Below, piece after piece: positions 37,034 to 42,549 of a stretch of 64,000 nt of DNA (within the stretch, counting starts at the first letter, position 1; each line of letters begins with the position of its first letter). Source of the stretch: Aurelia coerulea (lineage: Eukaryota > Cnidaria > Scyphozoa > Semaeostomeae > Ulmaridae). The notes under the pieces are model-generated. The model was not told the DNA's origin. It did no database searches and saw only the letters and a list, made by a program, of their open reading frames with translations. Made by a program: the position numbers and the translations under genes. The stretch covers positions 15,586,001 through 15,650,000 of the forward strand of contig CM076954.1 of NCBI GenBank assembly GCA_039566865.1. The letters run 5' to 3'.

Positions 37034-37454
37034 TCGCTCTGAATTTCAATTGAAATGTACGGCTGAACAGTGATCTTTGTATCAGTTTCTTCAAATTCGA
37101 AAAATTTCACTTACTAGCCATCAGTCTTTAGGCTGCTAACGGACGGTAAATGACGGAGTATTTGTCTTAATTTCAGCCGAAAGAAATAATGATACTACAA
37201 AAGGGGGAGTTGCTGGAAAAGTTGGAATAGCAGTGCTTTTGGTAGTTTGTGCTTGTATCATAGTTGGTTTGGTCATTAAAGTTTTTGCTCTGGCTAAAGC
37301 TGCCTCTGCTGCTCCACAAGTTGATCAAGCAAAGAGAGCAGCGCAGTATGGGGAAATGGATGAAAATGAAAATCAACCCTCTGCTTCAGTTCCAAAGGAA
37401 ATGGTTGTGATTGAGAATCCCAAGGCGATTGGTGATGATTTGAGCAAATGCTGA
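9612..37454 (+). CDS. Gene B: uromodulin/GP2-like D8C-ZP membrane glycoprotein, complete
   Basis: Ten exons (9612-9776, 10916-11175, 19300-19600, 20269-20425, 22440-22832, 23797-23946, 24761-25123, 26321-26540, 34850-35121, 37177-37454) join in compatible phases to 852 codons plus TGA. Domain order: signal peptide (about 1-20); an N-terminal extracellular module with FRGSYFTW, WRRSDG, CCWI, SDPDGD.VRCRWA and a closing I.VEDY strand (to about 294); a D8C cysteine-rich domain (about 345-475); ZP-N (476-596); ZP-C (597-735) with RGKR at 732-735; a membrane span (about 776-794); a short tail. This order is known from uromodulin-like proteins of cnidarians and other animals. The product is expected to be a disulfide-rich surface or secreted filament protein. 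The introns carry the window's largest transposons. Function is inferred from domains only. Confidence 0.88.
9930..10135. repeat. Degenerate GATTTT(G)AAAGATTTTT repeat
   Basis: Imperfect tandem units of about 20 bp, variants of GGGATTTTGAAAGATTTTTGA, fill the start of gene B intron 1. They are low complexity with no coding potential. Confidence 0.75.
10534..10859. mobile_element. G-tract-ended MITE with GGAAGACATC target duplication
   Basis: GGAAGACATC occurs immediately left (10524-10533) and right (10860-10869). The termini are C3-4/G-tract inverted repeats: a long G run followed by GTACTTGACTTAAATTTGT at the left, and ACAAATATACTAAGTACC then a C-tract at the right. A 9-10-bp duplication suits a Mutator-like non-autonomous element. 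It ends 46 bp before the exon 2 acceptor. Confidence 0.75.
10916..11175 (+). CDS. Gene B exon 2: N-terminal module (WRRSDG segment)
   Basis: The acceptor is ATTGCAG and the donor gtaggt at 11176. The exon encodes VHVRYGTAWRRSDGSSMCTN, then a Tyr/Ser-rich stretch, FCEKFHVAKDLTIGSNQLTI and NYTYKA. It matches gene C exon 2 (47214-47476) in length, phase and motifs such as WRRSDG, CTNSSIANC and FCEKF. Three conserved cysteines and several N-glycosylation sequons fit an extracellular domain. Confidence 0.85.
11310..11665. repeat. Dispersed repeat R1, left part
   Basis: The sequence from GATGGTCCTAACTTTGTCC to AAGTGTCCCAAAACTGG is recognisably homologous to 54505-54790 in gene C, by eye about 80 percent. 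Motifs such as TTTGTCC(C)AAAAACCGGTT recur. It is probably the left half of a transposon whose right half is at 15760-16110 here and 54880-55170 there. Confidence 0.6.
11795..12030. repeat. Dispersed repeat R2
   Basis: This segment matches the reverse complement of about 48050-48260 in gene C. Shared landmarks are TTTTTCAAGAATTCAAGAAA, GGTTTATGATTTAGAAATTT and GATGATGTCACA. No coding sequence is seen. It is a non-coding repeat family present in opposite orientations in two paralogous introns. Confidence 0.6.
12792..15484 (-). mobile_element. 5'-truncated non-LTR retrotransposon with poly(A)
   Basis: This minus-strand LINE copy ends in a 15-base A tail (T run 12792-12806 on +). TCTACG lies just outside both ends (12786-12791 and 15485-15490), a plausible short target-site duplication extended by T residues. 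The endonuclease part is missing and the copy starts inside the region upstream of reverse transcriptase. It sits antisense in gene B intron 2, between halves of repeat R1. Confidence 0.8.
13044..15480 (-). pseudogene. LINE reverse transcriptase ORF, one internal stop
   Basis: The frame is open for 744 codons below 15278 and continues upstream past one TAA (15309-15311) to about 15480. It shows the RT palm motifs: YRPIFLLPIFGKILEK, QSGFRPGDST, VYLDISKAFDRVWH, GVPQGSILGPLFF and the catalytic FADDTS. The thumb region follows (HLGLFLDSKLSF, then LYVRPHLDYGD) and a C-terminal Cys/His cluster CPTNDGIEDTEHFLLLC. This makes it a Jockey/CR1/I-group element; the clade is not settled. It lacks the apurinic-like endonuclease, so it is probably not autonomous. 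Confidence 0.85.
15760..16110. repeat. Dispersed repeat R1, right part
   Basis: The stretch from AATTTGGCGGACAAAGGTAG through TTTCACCCTTGTCCCAGAAAC matches 54940-55150 in gene C. With 11310-11665 it may be one element split by the LINE and other insertions, or two separate fragments. Confidence 0.55.
16379..17097. mobile_element. TA-flanked foldback MITE (CGGGGTGCCC end)
   Basis: TA lies at both edges (16377-16378, 17098-17099). The left end is CGGGGTGCCCAAAAAAAATC and the right end GACACCCTG. The arms match inward (TCGTTCGACGTTTGATTAA with its complement at 17064-17083; GAAACCAGACGCCCCTAA with its complement at 16875-16892). No coding region is seen. Confidence 0.7.
17148..19079. mobile_element. 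TA-flanked element, host of a nested insertion
   Basis: The left end CAGGGTGTCCCCAAAAAAGT and right end CTTTTTTGGGACACCCTG are inverted and each abuts TA. Arms continue (GACTTTTAAATTTGAATA and its complement near 19040-19057; CCAGGGGGTTCC and GGAACCCCCTGG-like at 17297 and 18920). Another element (17844-18810) is inserted in its middle. No transposase gene remains. Confidence 0.75.
17844..18810. mobile_element. Nested TA-flanked foldback with about 240-bp arms
   Basis: Ends CCGGGTGTCCCAAAAAAAA and TTTTTTTTGGGACACCCGG each abut TA (17842-17843, 18811-18812). The arms are inverted copies for at least 230 bp (GATTGGGGCTAGCGATAAG and its near-complement CTCATCGCTAGTCCCCATC). It lies wholly inside the 17148-19079 element, so it is the younger of the two. 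Confidence 0.8.
19300..19600 (+). CDS. Gene B exon 3: CCW / SDPDGD segment
   Basis: The acceptor is TTCGGCAG and the donor gtcagt at 19601; length 301 nt (1 + 100 codons), phase 0 out. It encodes ISSCCWIRGMFYAKR, then INTPPQIDHVPLIRHN, and VLPASDPDGDQVRCRWA followed by GGGVW. The CCW and SDPDGD..RCRWA motifs are a known hallmark of this extracellular module. Gene C exon 3 has the same exon frame and motifs. Confidence 0.85.
19601..20268. other. Gene B intron 3
   Basis: Plain AT-rich intron. I recognise no repeat, RNA gene or additional exon. An apparent open frame past the exon 3 donor is read-through. Confidence 0.5.
20269..20425 (+). CDS. Gene B exon 4: end of N-terminal module
   Basis: The acceptor is TCTTTTAG and the donor gtaagt at 20426; 157 nt, phase 0 in and 1 out. 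It encodes NCVLTLHRNIWLGMHPLAI, then MVEDYAYSG and VPVQFTIFAYLP. This completes the beta-rich module begun in exon 3: C.LT......H.LAI.VED is conserved in gene C. The exon was too short to stand out as a reading frame and was found by homology with gene C exon 4. Confidence 0.8.
20446..20686. mobile_element. Foldback MITE with TCGTAC duplication, 20 bp after a splice donor
   Basis: TCGTAC flanks both sides (20440-20445, 20687-20692). The termini CATGGGTAGTTAGACAC and GTGTCTAACTACCCATG are inverted. Inner arms repeat GATAATATGTATCTGCGGGG and GCGGAGGAGATATC. The unit could fold into a near-complete hairpin right behind exon 4. Confidence 0.8.
21794..22125. mobile_element. TA-flanked foldback MITE, nearly a perfect hairpin
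   Basis: TA is at both edges. The ends are CCGGGTGTCTCAAAAAAGGT and ACCTTTTTTGAGACACCCG(T). The arms match over about 140 bp each, including CCACGAAACACCAGAGAAAT and its exact complement. The terminal motif links it to 17148-19079 and 17844-18810. Confidence 0.8.
22440..22832 (+). CDS. Gene B exon 5: linker and first half of D8C
   Basis: The acceptor is AATTTTAG and the donor gtttgt at 22833; 393 nt. A Thr/Pro/Ser-rich linker leads into GCRNYQVLSEADRGTTYSNG, then CDQELYGWYRFMGEAGNRM, CPHSG and TCG..YQGWIP. YGWYRF.G.AG..M...C is the signature of the D8C domain of uromodulin and GP2, a domain with eight conserved cysteines. The second half is in exon 6. Confidence 0.88.
23185..23523 (-). pseudogene. 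Decayed LINE reverse transcriptase fragment
   Basis: On the minus strand, frames broken by stops read FWKIARVAPIYKDG, PISILPVVSRLFEKLIHG and further on VTFIDLKKAFDTVEA. These are the fingers and first palm motifs of a CR1/L2-like reverse transcriptase. It is interrupted and truncated, and it lies antisense inside the intron that splits the D8C domain of gene B. Confidence 0.7.
23527..23650 (+). repeat. tRNA-like (SINE-type) element
   Basis: An A-box-like GGCGCAGTGGTATAA is followed about 45 bp later by a perfect B box GGTTCGATACC (23583-23593). The body does not fold into a full tRNA and no Pol III T-run follows closely. It may be a SINE head or a degenerate tRNA pseudogene. Confidence 0.45.
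23797..23946 (+). CDS. Gene B exon 6: second half of D8C
   Basis: The acceptor is GATTTAG and the donor gtatga at 23947; exactly 150 nt, phase 1 in and out. It encodes SVCFSRYGNCSCTYYKSI, then KNCETFHVYWLDGVP and CNSRYCGIK. The spacing C..YG.C.C......V.NC..F.VYWL...P.CN.RYC corresponds to the end of the uromodulin D8C domain. The size is identical in gene C. Confidence 0.88.
24455..24557. mobile_element. Short GC-rich foldback
   Basis: GAGGCGGGCTGGCCCG at the left and GAGCCAGCCCGGCCTC at the right are near inverted repeats. Further complementary GAGCTGGCTCGCC and GTGAGCCAGC lie within. The unit is about 100 bp and non-coding. Confidence 0.5.
24761..25123 (+). CDS. Gene B exon 7: ZP-N domain
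   Basis: The acceptor is TTTGTTTCAG and the donor gtatgt at 25124. The exon encodes DKSSKVSCSNNYMKIDL, then YSSITLRNPSCSA, LGSVLGACGSVSKETSDHI, VFENEVIF and KVKFQCLYRKNG. Four cysteines in the pattern of ZP-N and the motif N.I..... identify the domain. It is 363 nt against 360 nt in gene C. Phase 1 in and out allows direct splicing to the ZP-C exon at 26321. Confidence 0.88.
25596..26220. mobile_element. TA-flanked MITE, family M2
   Basis: The left end CTGTGTGAGCCAGAAG and right end TTCTTTCTGGCTCACCCGG are inverted and abut TA (25594-25595, 26221-26222). The interior matches copies at 56480-57831 and 61307-61826 (CTCATAGCACC..., ATTGGAAATCTTCAGC-like). It lies 101 bp upstream of the ZP-C exon acceptor of gene B. 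Confidence 0.7.
26321..26540 (+). CDS. Gene B exon 8: ZP-C, first half
   Basis: The acceptor is TCCATTTTAG and the donor gtaact at 26541. It encodes GYGNFSFNFVMYKGRSFSQ, then HSYYPVSVTLRDWMYFEI, IDQCYSTP and NHYLKYVFINN. It is nearly identical to the gene A exon 458-683, two codons shorter. The following intron (26541-34849) carries a complete LTR retrotransposon and a LINE. Confidence 0.86.
26541..27161. other. Gene B intron 8, left part
   Basis: No exon is seen. The segment near 26915-26965 (CTTGAGCTGACTGATTCACC...) resembles 58024-58075, so it is probably another diverged repeat copy. An 86-codon open frame here has no recognisable domain. Confidence 0.4.
27167..27332 (+). repeat. 5' LTR
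   Basis: 166 bp beginning TATAGTGTATTAGG and ending ACACAACA. I compared it base by base with 32188-32353 and found no difference. It contains promoter-like AT-rich and GC-rich parts, but no TATA box is assigned. Confidence 0.93.
27338..27347 (+). promoter_or_regulatory. Primer-binding site, tRNA-Ser-like
   Basis: TGGCGACGAG starts 5 bp after the 5' LTR. It is complementary to the CCA-containing 3' end of animal tRNA-Ser(GCT) as I recall it. Ser primers are typical of mag-type elements. Confidence 0.65.
27351..29243 (+). pseudogene. Gag-protease-RT N-terminal frame of the LTR element
   Basis: The frame is open from 27351 but contains no ATG before the conserved gag start region near 27468. 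The only ATG nearby (27337) is in another frame, so the start is unresolved. Gag (to about 28120) is followed by two CCHC zinc knuckles (CGRCGMKNHKSKDC, CMKCGIMGHFAKFC), a retropepsin-type protease with DSGST near 28399, and the fingers and first palm part of RT (LDMRRANEAI, then YFSKIDLKEGYHQL). Immediately after that, near 29148-29155, the frame shifts and it ends at 29243. Confidence 0.88.
29218..31743 (+). pseudogene. RT C-terminal part, RNase H and integrase frame of the LTR element
   Basis: This continues the polyprotein in a different frame from the gag segment. It has the RT catalytic SDDILIW, RNase H motifs (VDASPVGLGAIL, then EREGLAAFW and TDHKPLEKL) and integrase. The integrase has an HHCC zinc domain (HQHHLGI...CHACQ) and a core with D in LDIQGP, D in ADNGKQ and E in NGEVERFN. 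A long acidic, Asn-rich C-terminal extension ends in a basic KRRRKKKN. No ATG start is implied; it would require frameshifting or reflects a mutation. Confidence 0.9.
31951..32118. mobile_element. hAT-type MITE inside the LTR element
   Basis: 168 bp with ends CAGAGACGTAGGAACC and GCTTCCTACGTCCCTG in inverted orientation. An exact 8-bp duplication TTTTGTTT flanks it (31943-31950, 32119-32126). CAGRG termini and 8-bp duplications are hallmarks of hAT transposons. A second copy in opposite orientation is at 47712-47877. Confidence 0.88.
32174..32187 (+). promoter_or_regulatory. Polypurine tract
   Basis: AAGAAAAGGGAGAA directly abuts the 3' LTR, the place of plus-strand priming in LTR elements. 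Confidence 0.8.
32188..32353 (+). repeat. 3' LTR
   Basis: 166 bp identical to the 5' LTR, followed by the CGAAT target duplication at 32354-32358. Confidence 0.93.
32737..32831. repeat. (TG)n microsatellite
   Basis: About 47 TG units with one CG interruption near 32806. It lies just beyond the 3' end of the minus-strand LINE at 32989-34410. Confidence 0.97.
32989..34410 (-). pseudogene. Truncated CR1/L2-like LINE, RT with two stops
   Basis: A single minus-strand frame runs from about 34410 to 32989 with two in-frame stops, a TGA near 34130 and a TAA near 33300. Motifs: VVVCPLNKGEP, KNFRPVSVLNTFSKIYEK, ILMDLSKAFDCIPHD, GVPQGSVLGPILF, catalytic YADDNTL, LGVTLDYKLDFDPHI and the C-terminal ATFGSRSLKSVGPQIWNGLP. 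The endonuclease is absent, so this is a 5'-truncated dead copy. It is antisense to gene B, in the same intron as the LTR element. Confidence 0.85.
34850..35121 (+). CDS. Gene B exon 9: ZP-C, second half with furin-like site
   Basis: The acceptor is TTTCTGCAG and the donor gtaagt at 35122; 272 nt. It encodes CPSDNTVSFHSTV, then FRFLNSSTAVYFHCLVFLC, YRCRSGCQGNN and YRGKRAVTTSEDEPSKYYL. RGKR is the expected processing site between ZP-C and the membrane anchor. The exon and about 260 bp of upstream intron are nearly the same as in gene A at 1966-2494. Confidence 0.87.
35585..36029. mobile_element. TA-flanked MITE (CAGTAAGARCCC ends)
   Basis: CAGTAAGAACCCGCAAAAT at the left and ATTTTGCGGGCTCTTACTG at the right are inverted over about 26 bp. 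TA lies at both edges (35583-35584, 36030-36031). GAAACC-rich repeats occupy the interior, and no transposase is seen. Confidence 0.8.
36456..37030 (+). mobile_element. Poly(A)-tailed retroinsertion
   Basis: The stretch ends in a 28-base A run (37003-37030). AAAATGTCGCTC occurs before the proposed start (36444-36455) and overlaps the end of the A run (37027-37038), which suggests a target-site duplication. The inside is GC-richer than its surroundings and has no intact ORF. It may be the 3' part of a LINE or a SINE; the left boundary rests on the duplication alone. Confidence 0.5.
37177..37454 (+). CDS. Gene B exon 10: membrane anchor and shortened tail
   Basis: The acceptor is CTTAATTTCAG. 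The exon encodes AERNNDTTKGG, then the span VGIAVLLVVCACIIVGLVIK and the tail EMDENENQPSASVPKE, ENPKAIGDDLSKC, stop TGA 37452-37454. It aligns with gene A up to GDD, after which a palindromic insertion brings in an early stop. Downstream, remnants of the longer gene A-type tail are still visible (GCAAGCTGATATCTTTACTTGA). Divergence from gene A is much higher here than in the ZP-C exons. Confidence 0.86.
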
Positions 37455-37499
37455 CTCTCCTCCGCTCATAAATCAAGCCTCTGCGGAGGAGAGTGGCAA
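37451..37499. repeat. Palindromic insertion truncating the gene B tail
   Basis: Relative to gene A, about 50 bp are inserted between GCAAATGC (37444-37451) and GCAAGTGC (about 37496-37503), possibly a diverged target duplication. Inside, ACTCTCCTCCGC (37454-37465) and GCGGAGGAGAGT (37483-37494) form a perfect 12-bp stem. The insertion creates the stop used by gene B. Confidence 0.7.
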
Positions 37500-37529
37500 G
37501 TGCAAGCAAGCTGATATCTTTACTTGAAG

Positions 37530-39556
37530 AACACTGCACGGAATGCTCAGGCCCGACCAACAAGACCGCGCGATACGAGTGTTTGAGATGTTTGGGTGAT
37601 TGACACCACGGGGGGGGGGGGTTCTTGGCCAAATTTTGGGTAGGGGTCTGCCGCAAGCCCTGGTACCGTAGGCTAGACTAATTTTACGAAAATGGTACCC
37701 TTGGCTAGACCAATTTTGACCATTCCTGGACCAATATTGTCAAATTTGTACCAAATGTGATATCATGACCGAACGCCAGACCAATATTGTCAAAATGATA
37801 CCCTTGGCTAGACCGTTGTAGGCCAAAATTGCAAAAGAGTATAGGGGTGGGGTATTATGCTTGATCTGGTGGATACGCCATACAGGGGCAAGGGTATTAT
37901 GCTTGATGTGTTGGGCGTAATACCCTGCCATGGTATGGCATATCCACTACAGTAGTGCGTATAGGTTTACTAGCGTGGGGTAGAGTAAATTTTTTGGGAG
38001 TGCTTTTTAGTTCAAGATAGGCCTTGCCATTTGAACAATTCATTTCATTTTAGTTGCATATAGCGTTTAATTGATTTTAACCTTTTAGAGGAAACTTGCT
38101 TTTGCTGTGGCTTTAACTGTCTGTTGTGAGTAGCTTACTTACAAAAAGTCTTGAGTCTTCACATTACTAGGGCCTGTTCGTACGAGGAAACCACTTCACC
38201 TGTCAGGCCATAAAAAACCGAAGTGAAATACCATAAAAGTTTTTAGGAATTCTATAGACTCATTATATAATTCCTCCTAACTTATGGAATGTATCCTGGC
38301 AGATCTCGTACGCTTTTTCGAATAATTGAAATACTTCGAGTTGAAACTGTGCAACGGTTAGAGCAGGGGCAGAAAAACAAAACTCGACCAAAGTAGTGGA
38401 GATATTCTAATATTGGCTGGAATGCAAGTCCTGCTTTAACCCTATTGCTCCTGGGGGCAAATAATGCCCCCACCCAAACTTTTGATCATAAACAGAGAGG
38501 AAACAGGGAAAAGAGCTGAAACATGCATGACTTCTCCTTATTTTTTTAATTGGCAATTACATTTTAGACTTTCAACTGTCATAATTTAAGTCACTTCACC
38601 AGCAGATACCCATATTTGGAAAATAGGGGAAAGTAGTCACAAAAAAATCACAATAGCAATCATGATTTCTTTGTCTTAACCTTGATTGAGCTGTACTTGG
38701 TACCAGACAATTTCCCTTGTAAAGTGCTGCACTCTATATTTGAGCTCTTATGGTTGCAGGTCCTCATAGGTACTTGGGACAGGGGGACTCCATGCAATGA
38801 AGTCCCTGAAAATATTTGTTTTGAATTGAATGAGATTGACGTAACCCACAGGTATTACAGTCATATTCAGGGTCCTACAATGACTGACATCAGCTAATTA
38901 GAGAACACTTTTGAATTGTTCTTATTTCATAAACCAATTCAAATTTAGCAGAAAGACAAGTTTCAGAGAAATATTCTGAAACTGTCTGAGATTAAGAACT
39001 TATCTGTAGTCACCATTGTTTCATTTGCACGTGATAATGAACTTCCACATTAATTCAAATTATATAAATTTTCTCTTCCAACTTTGCGAAAAGGGCCCGT
39101 AATTTTTTTTAACTTTGCACGTCAGAGGGCCCGGGGGGCGATCGCCACTTTGCCACCCGGGCCAGACCGCGCCTGATGGTGAAGCCGATTTCAGTCAGGT
39201 AAATCTCATATTAAAGCAATGAACTCTTACAAGCCGCTCGGCCTCTCACCCCACAAACTTCAGCCACAAACGCTGAAAGCGCGATAGTGTCTGTCTTGAA
39301 CTCATGGAGTTTGTTGCGTGTGGCATTTGCCGTGATTGCGCAGGACAGGATTTAGTCTTTGCAATTGAAATGAAAGCATTTTCAAGAATGCATTGCAAGA
39401 TAGAAAATAACAAAAGGACGCGTTAATTTCACAACAATACGAACAAGGAACTAACCCTCACCATGCATGAATTATTGACCGTAAGCGTTTTTGAGTGGTA
39501 GAAGAATTGATGATATCTGGCCGAGAATTCAGTTGATAGCAACCGATGATACCAAC
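37530..39556. other. Intergenic region between gene B and the lone first exon
   Basis: No gene is recognised. There is a G-run at 37609-37621 and, at 37660-37830, short repeats of GGTACCCTTGGCTAGACCAAT and GACCAATATTGTCAAA in tandem. A GGGGGCAAATAATGCCCCC hairpin lies near 38453. No polyadenylation signal for gene B was identified. Confidence 0.4.
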
Positions 39557-39706
39557 ATGTTGCACACAACATTGCTCCTTATGACGGTTGCATATCTTGC
39601 TGGTGTCATCAGATGTTCAAACTTTCGTGGTATATACATAACATGGGTTGTTGATACGACTGATGCTCGCTATTATCCAGCAAATTCAAGTGTTTCTACT
39701 GTAAAG
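39557..39706 (+). CDS. Orphan ZP-gene first exon
   Basis: MLHTTLLLMTVAYLAGVI is a clear signal peptide. It is followed by SNFRGIYITWVVDTTDARYY and a phase-0 donor gtaagc at 39707. This matches exon 1 of gene B (FRGSYFTWIVNQTD) and of gene C (FRGAYITWVVNQTD). No exon 2-like sequence (WRRSDG) was seen before gene C exon 1 at 46395. It is either an alternative first exon spliced to gene C exon 2 at 47214, with matching phase, or the remains of a deleted paralogue. The frame also extends upstream to 39491, but the leader favours 39557. Confidence 0.65.
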
Positions 39707-40189
39707 GTAAGCACAGTATACTAGTACTTTCCCTATGACTATTACTTTCCCTATGTCTGTTTCCCTGCATTACCAGCAAAGATAGATATAGATGCATTTG
39801 TTTTTCCTGTCAGTTTTGCATGCTTTTATCTTCGGTAACGGGGCTTGAAGTCCTTGACAGGAGGTGCTAAGCCTGGTGTGTTCGGCTGAATTAAGAACAA
39901 CACTAACAACGAATGCATCATTAATTTAATAAAGATAAAGAAATTACTTTTAAAAGCAAGGCAAAGTGTGTGCGTACTTACACTTTTCATGCAATGCTGT
40001 GTCAGCAAAAACTGTTCACTTGTATCTTTGTAAAAAGTCTCTTTTGCAACAGTCAACACTCATCGTATATGTTCTAGTATCATGCTTCAAATGCTCAGAT
40101 GATGTGCCAATTTGGACTGTTCTGCCGGGCTTCCATCAAATCAGGACGAAAACGGTAAAACATGTATGGCCAAGTAACACCAGGATATT

Positions 40190-40970
40190 GATAAGCGCGC
40201 AAGAAACGCTCTCAAATTGTCAACTTTACGGAAGACAAGTATACCAAGGCATTTTTACAATTGAATTTTTCATTTGTAAGCCAAGCCCTCTGGCCTCTCT
40301 GGGAAAGGAAAGAGGAGAAACTCCCTAGCGTCACCGCCATCTTGTCAAGATCACAGATCGTCTGCTCGCTTTTGGATTCTTTTCTGGTGGCGTCTTTTTT
40401 AGAAGCTCACCAATAAAAAAACCTGCGTTCTTGTTGACTTGTGTTGCTGCCATCTTGTCAGGTCTGAGCGGAAACTTACCACAAAAAGATGGCCTACTCA
40501 ATGCTACCACGCAAGAGCCAGGCTACTAAAAGTAAAGCCAGCAAGAGGTTATCTTAAATTGTCAACTAGGAGAAGAAAACTGTATCGAAACATTGTTAGA
40601 GTAGAATTTTTCGTTTGAAAGGCAATCCCTCTCTGGGAAAGAGAAGAGGACATTGCTAGTTGTTTAGCGAACCTTCCTGTGTTGCCGCCATCTTTTCAAT
40701 ATAGAACGGAAACAGAAACATGCTGCAGAAAGATATAACCACACAAGACTGCTAAAAGCCAGCAAGAAATAATAAGAAATAAGTATATCGAGGCATGTTA
40801 TTTACAATGAAATTTCTAGTTTGTAGCACAAGTCGTATTTGGGAAAGAGAAGGAGACTTCACTCCTTCCTAGCCGCCTAGCCGCCTAGCCGCAGTTCTTC
40901 GCGTGTTGCTGCTATCTTGTCAAGACAGTAGAGTTCTGCTTGCTTTTGGTGGTAGAATCCTCTTTAGCAC
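40190..40970. repeat. Three degenerate tandem copies of a 200-280 bp unit
   Basis: Units start near 40190, 40536 and 40758. Each contains GTCAAC or a similar word, an AAG...GTAT(A/C) segment, (C)TCTGGGAAAG(A)GAAGAGGA, CTTCC-rich sequence and GCC(G)CCATCTTGTCAAGA or a variant. The copies are strongly diverged. No reading frame is conserved. Confidence 0.5.
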
Positions 40971-42181
40971 TGCAGCTCACGTATTAACTATTGTCACTTT
41001 TTGAACTTTTAATTAATTGAAAAGAATTTTGAATATTCATCAAGGATAAATTTCTTAACACCTAACTTCGAAAATACAACCAAGGCAAGACTGAAGACTT
41101 GGCAAGACTTCCGTTGTTTCAAATTATGCTAACGTCGGTTTTTTCTGTTTTCTGCTCTTTGCTTTAAATCTCTTCTGCCTTTTAAGCCAGTTTAGTTACA
41201 ACAGTTTCTTAAAAACTCAACATTGGTAAGCCATGAGAAGTTTGACTCGTCAAAATAGTTGTAATTGCACCGGGTGAAAAAGATGGTGGAACGTTTCAAG
41301 CTCTTTAGTCAGCTACTTACCTGTTCATCAGATCCTTGAACCCATGAAACTAGCTATGGTTGTGCACTGGTAATATGTCAAATTAGATATCAAAATTTAG
41401 TTGGTTTAAATCAGTTTTATCATTCCCTAATTCTGAGCGATTGTATAGAAGTGTTCATAATCACAGAATCCATCAAAAAGGGCCAAAATCCTTGATCAAA
41501 TTTGCTAATCATTCAGCATGGTGACACTGGAAACTAACAGCTACCAGCAGAAACTCCAAAGAGAAAAGAAAGTTGAGCTAGCCCTGTATCTACGCAACTG
41601 ATTTTACCTGGGCAATAAGATATCAACATACCTGGGATATGGGAGCAGTTTTGGGCAGGATTAATTGTCGAGTTGAATTAAAACTTTAGACAACGACGAT
41701 GAGGTGTGGCTCAAATAACACTGGCATCTCTTTCATCAAAGCAACCCAAGTTTATGCTTTACGCCGACCCCTGGAATCATATAATTCTAGTTCTGGAAGT
41801 CTTGATAAACATTTCACCCGATACTGCAGTAGTCACACTACTGCTTAAACCATTTTCAATTCTCAACTTAAACTTGCCGAAGCTAAAACATATTCTTTGT
41901 CAAGCAACCTTTCTGTCCTTTCCCGAGATGGGTGAGAGCTTTTTAAAGTCAGACACGCTTACATAAAAATTCTTCGATAGTTACTGTTCCTAGAGCAATC
42001 AGCCAACATCCAAGAATCTTGAGGGCACAGGATTTTATCAAACTCAAGCAATTTACTTAACTGCAGTTTAATCGTACCTTGCCTTGTTGATGCAATCAGG
42101 TAACGGTAATGGTGAAGTTGCGGTTTTTAGCGGCAAGCTCTGGAATCTCAGGAGTAGAGAAGATCTAGTCGTTTCCTCGAG

Positions 42182-42549
42182 GCTTATTGTAATTTGGGAA
42201 ATTGCCGCAATTTCGCAATTTTGCAAATTAAAACAAACCTTGGGCTTATTGTAATTTTTGCGAAATCGACTTTATTCTCAATATTGTCAGTAGATTTTAT
42301 TTGATTTCAAGCGATAGGACACAAGGCAGCATATTTTAAACTCGAGTTCGCTTGCAGATTGTAGTTGAAAAATGTTATGGAAATATTTACCATCTGCTAG
42401 CAAACTTTGGCTTAAATTTGGCGCTTGAAATTGAAGAAATTCTGCTGAAAATACTGAGAATAAAGTTGCTTTCGCAAATTACGATAGACTCGGGGTTTTT
42501 GATTGCGAGATTTCGCAATTTCACAATTTCGCAAATTACGATAAGGCTA
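42182..42549. mobile_element. Foldback with AATTTCGCAA-rich arms
   Basis: The left arm AGGCTTATTGTAATTT...CGCAATTTCGCAATTT is mirrored at 42500-42549 as AATTTCACAATTTCGC, then AAATTACGATAAGGCT. An additional partial copy GGGCTTATTGTAATTTTTGCG is at 42242. It is non-coding. Confidence 0.5.

Noticed and set aside
39966..40328. 120-codon frame starting MCAYLHFSC
   Set aside because: Part of it overlaps the degenerate triplicate repeat; no signal peptide or domain is evident.
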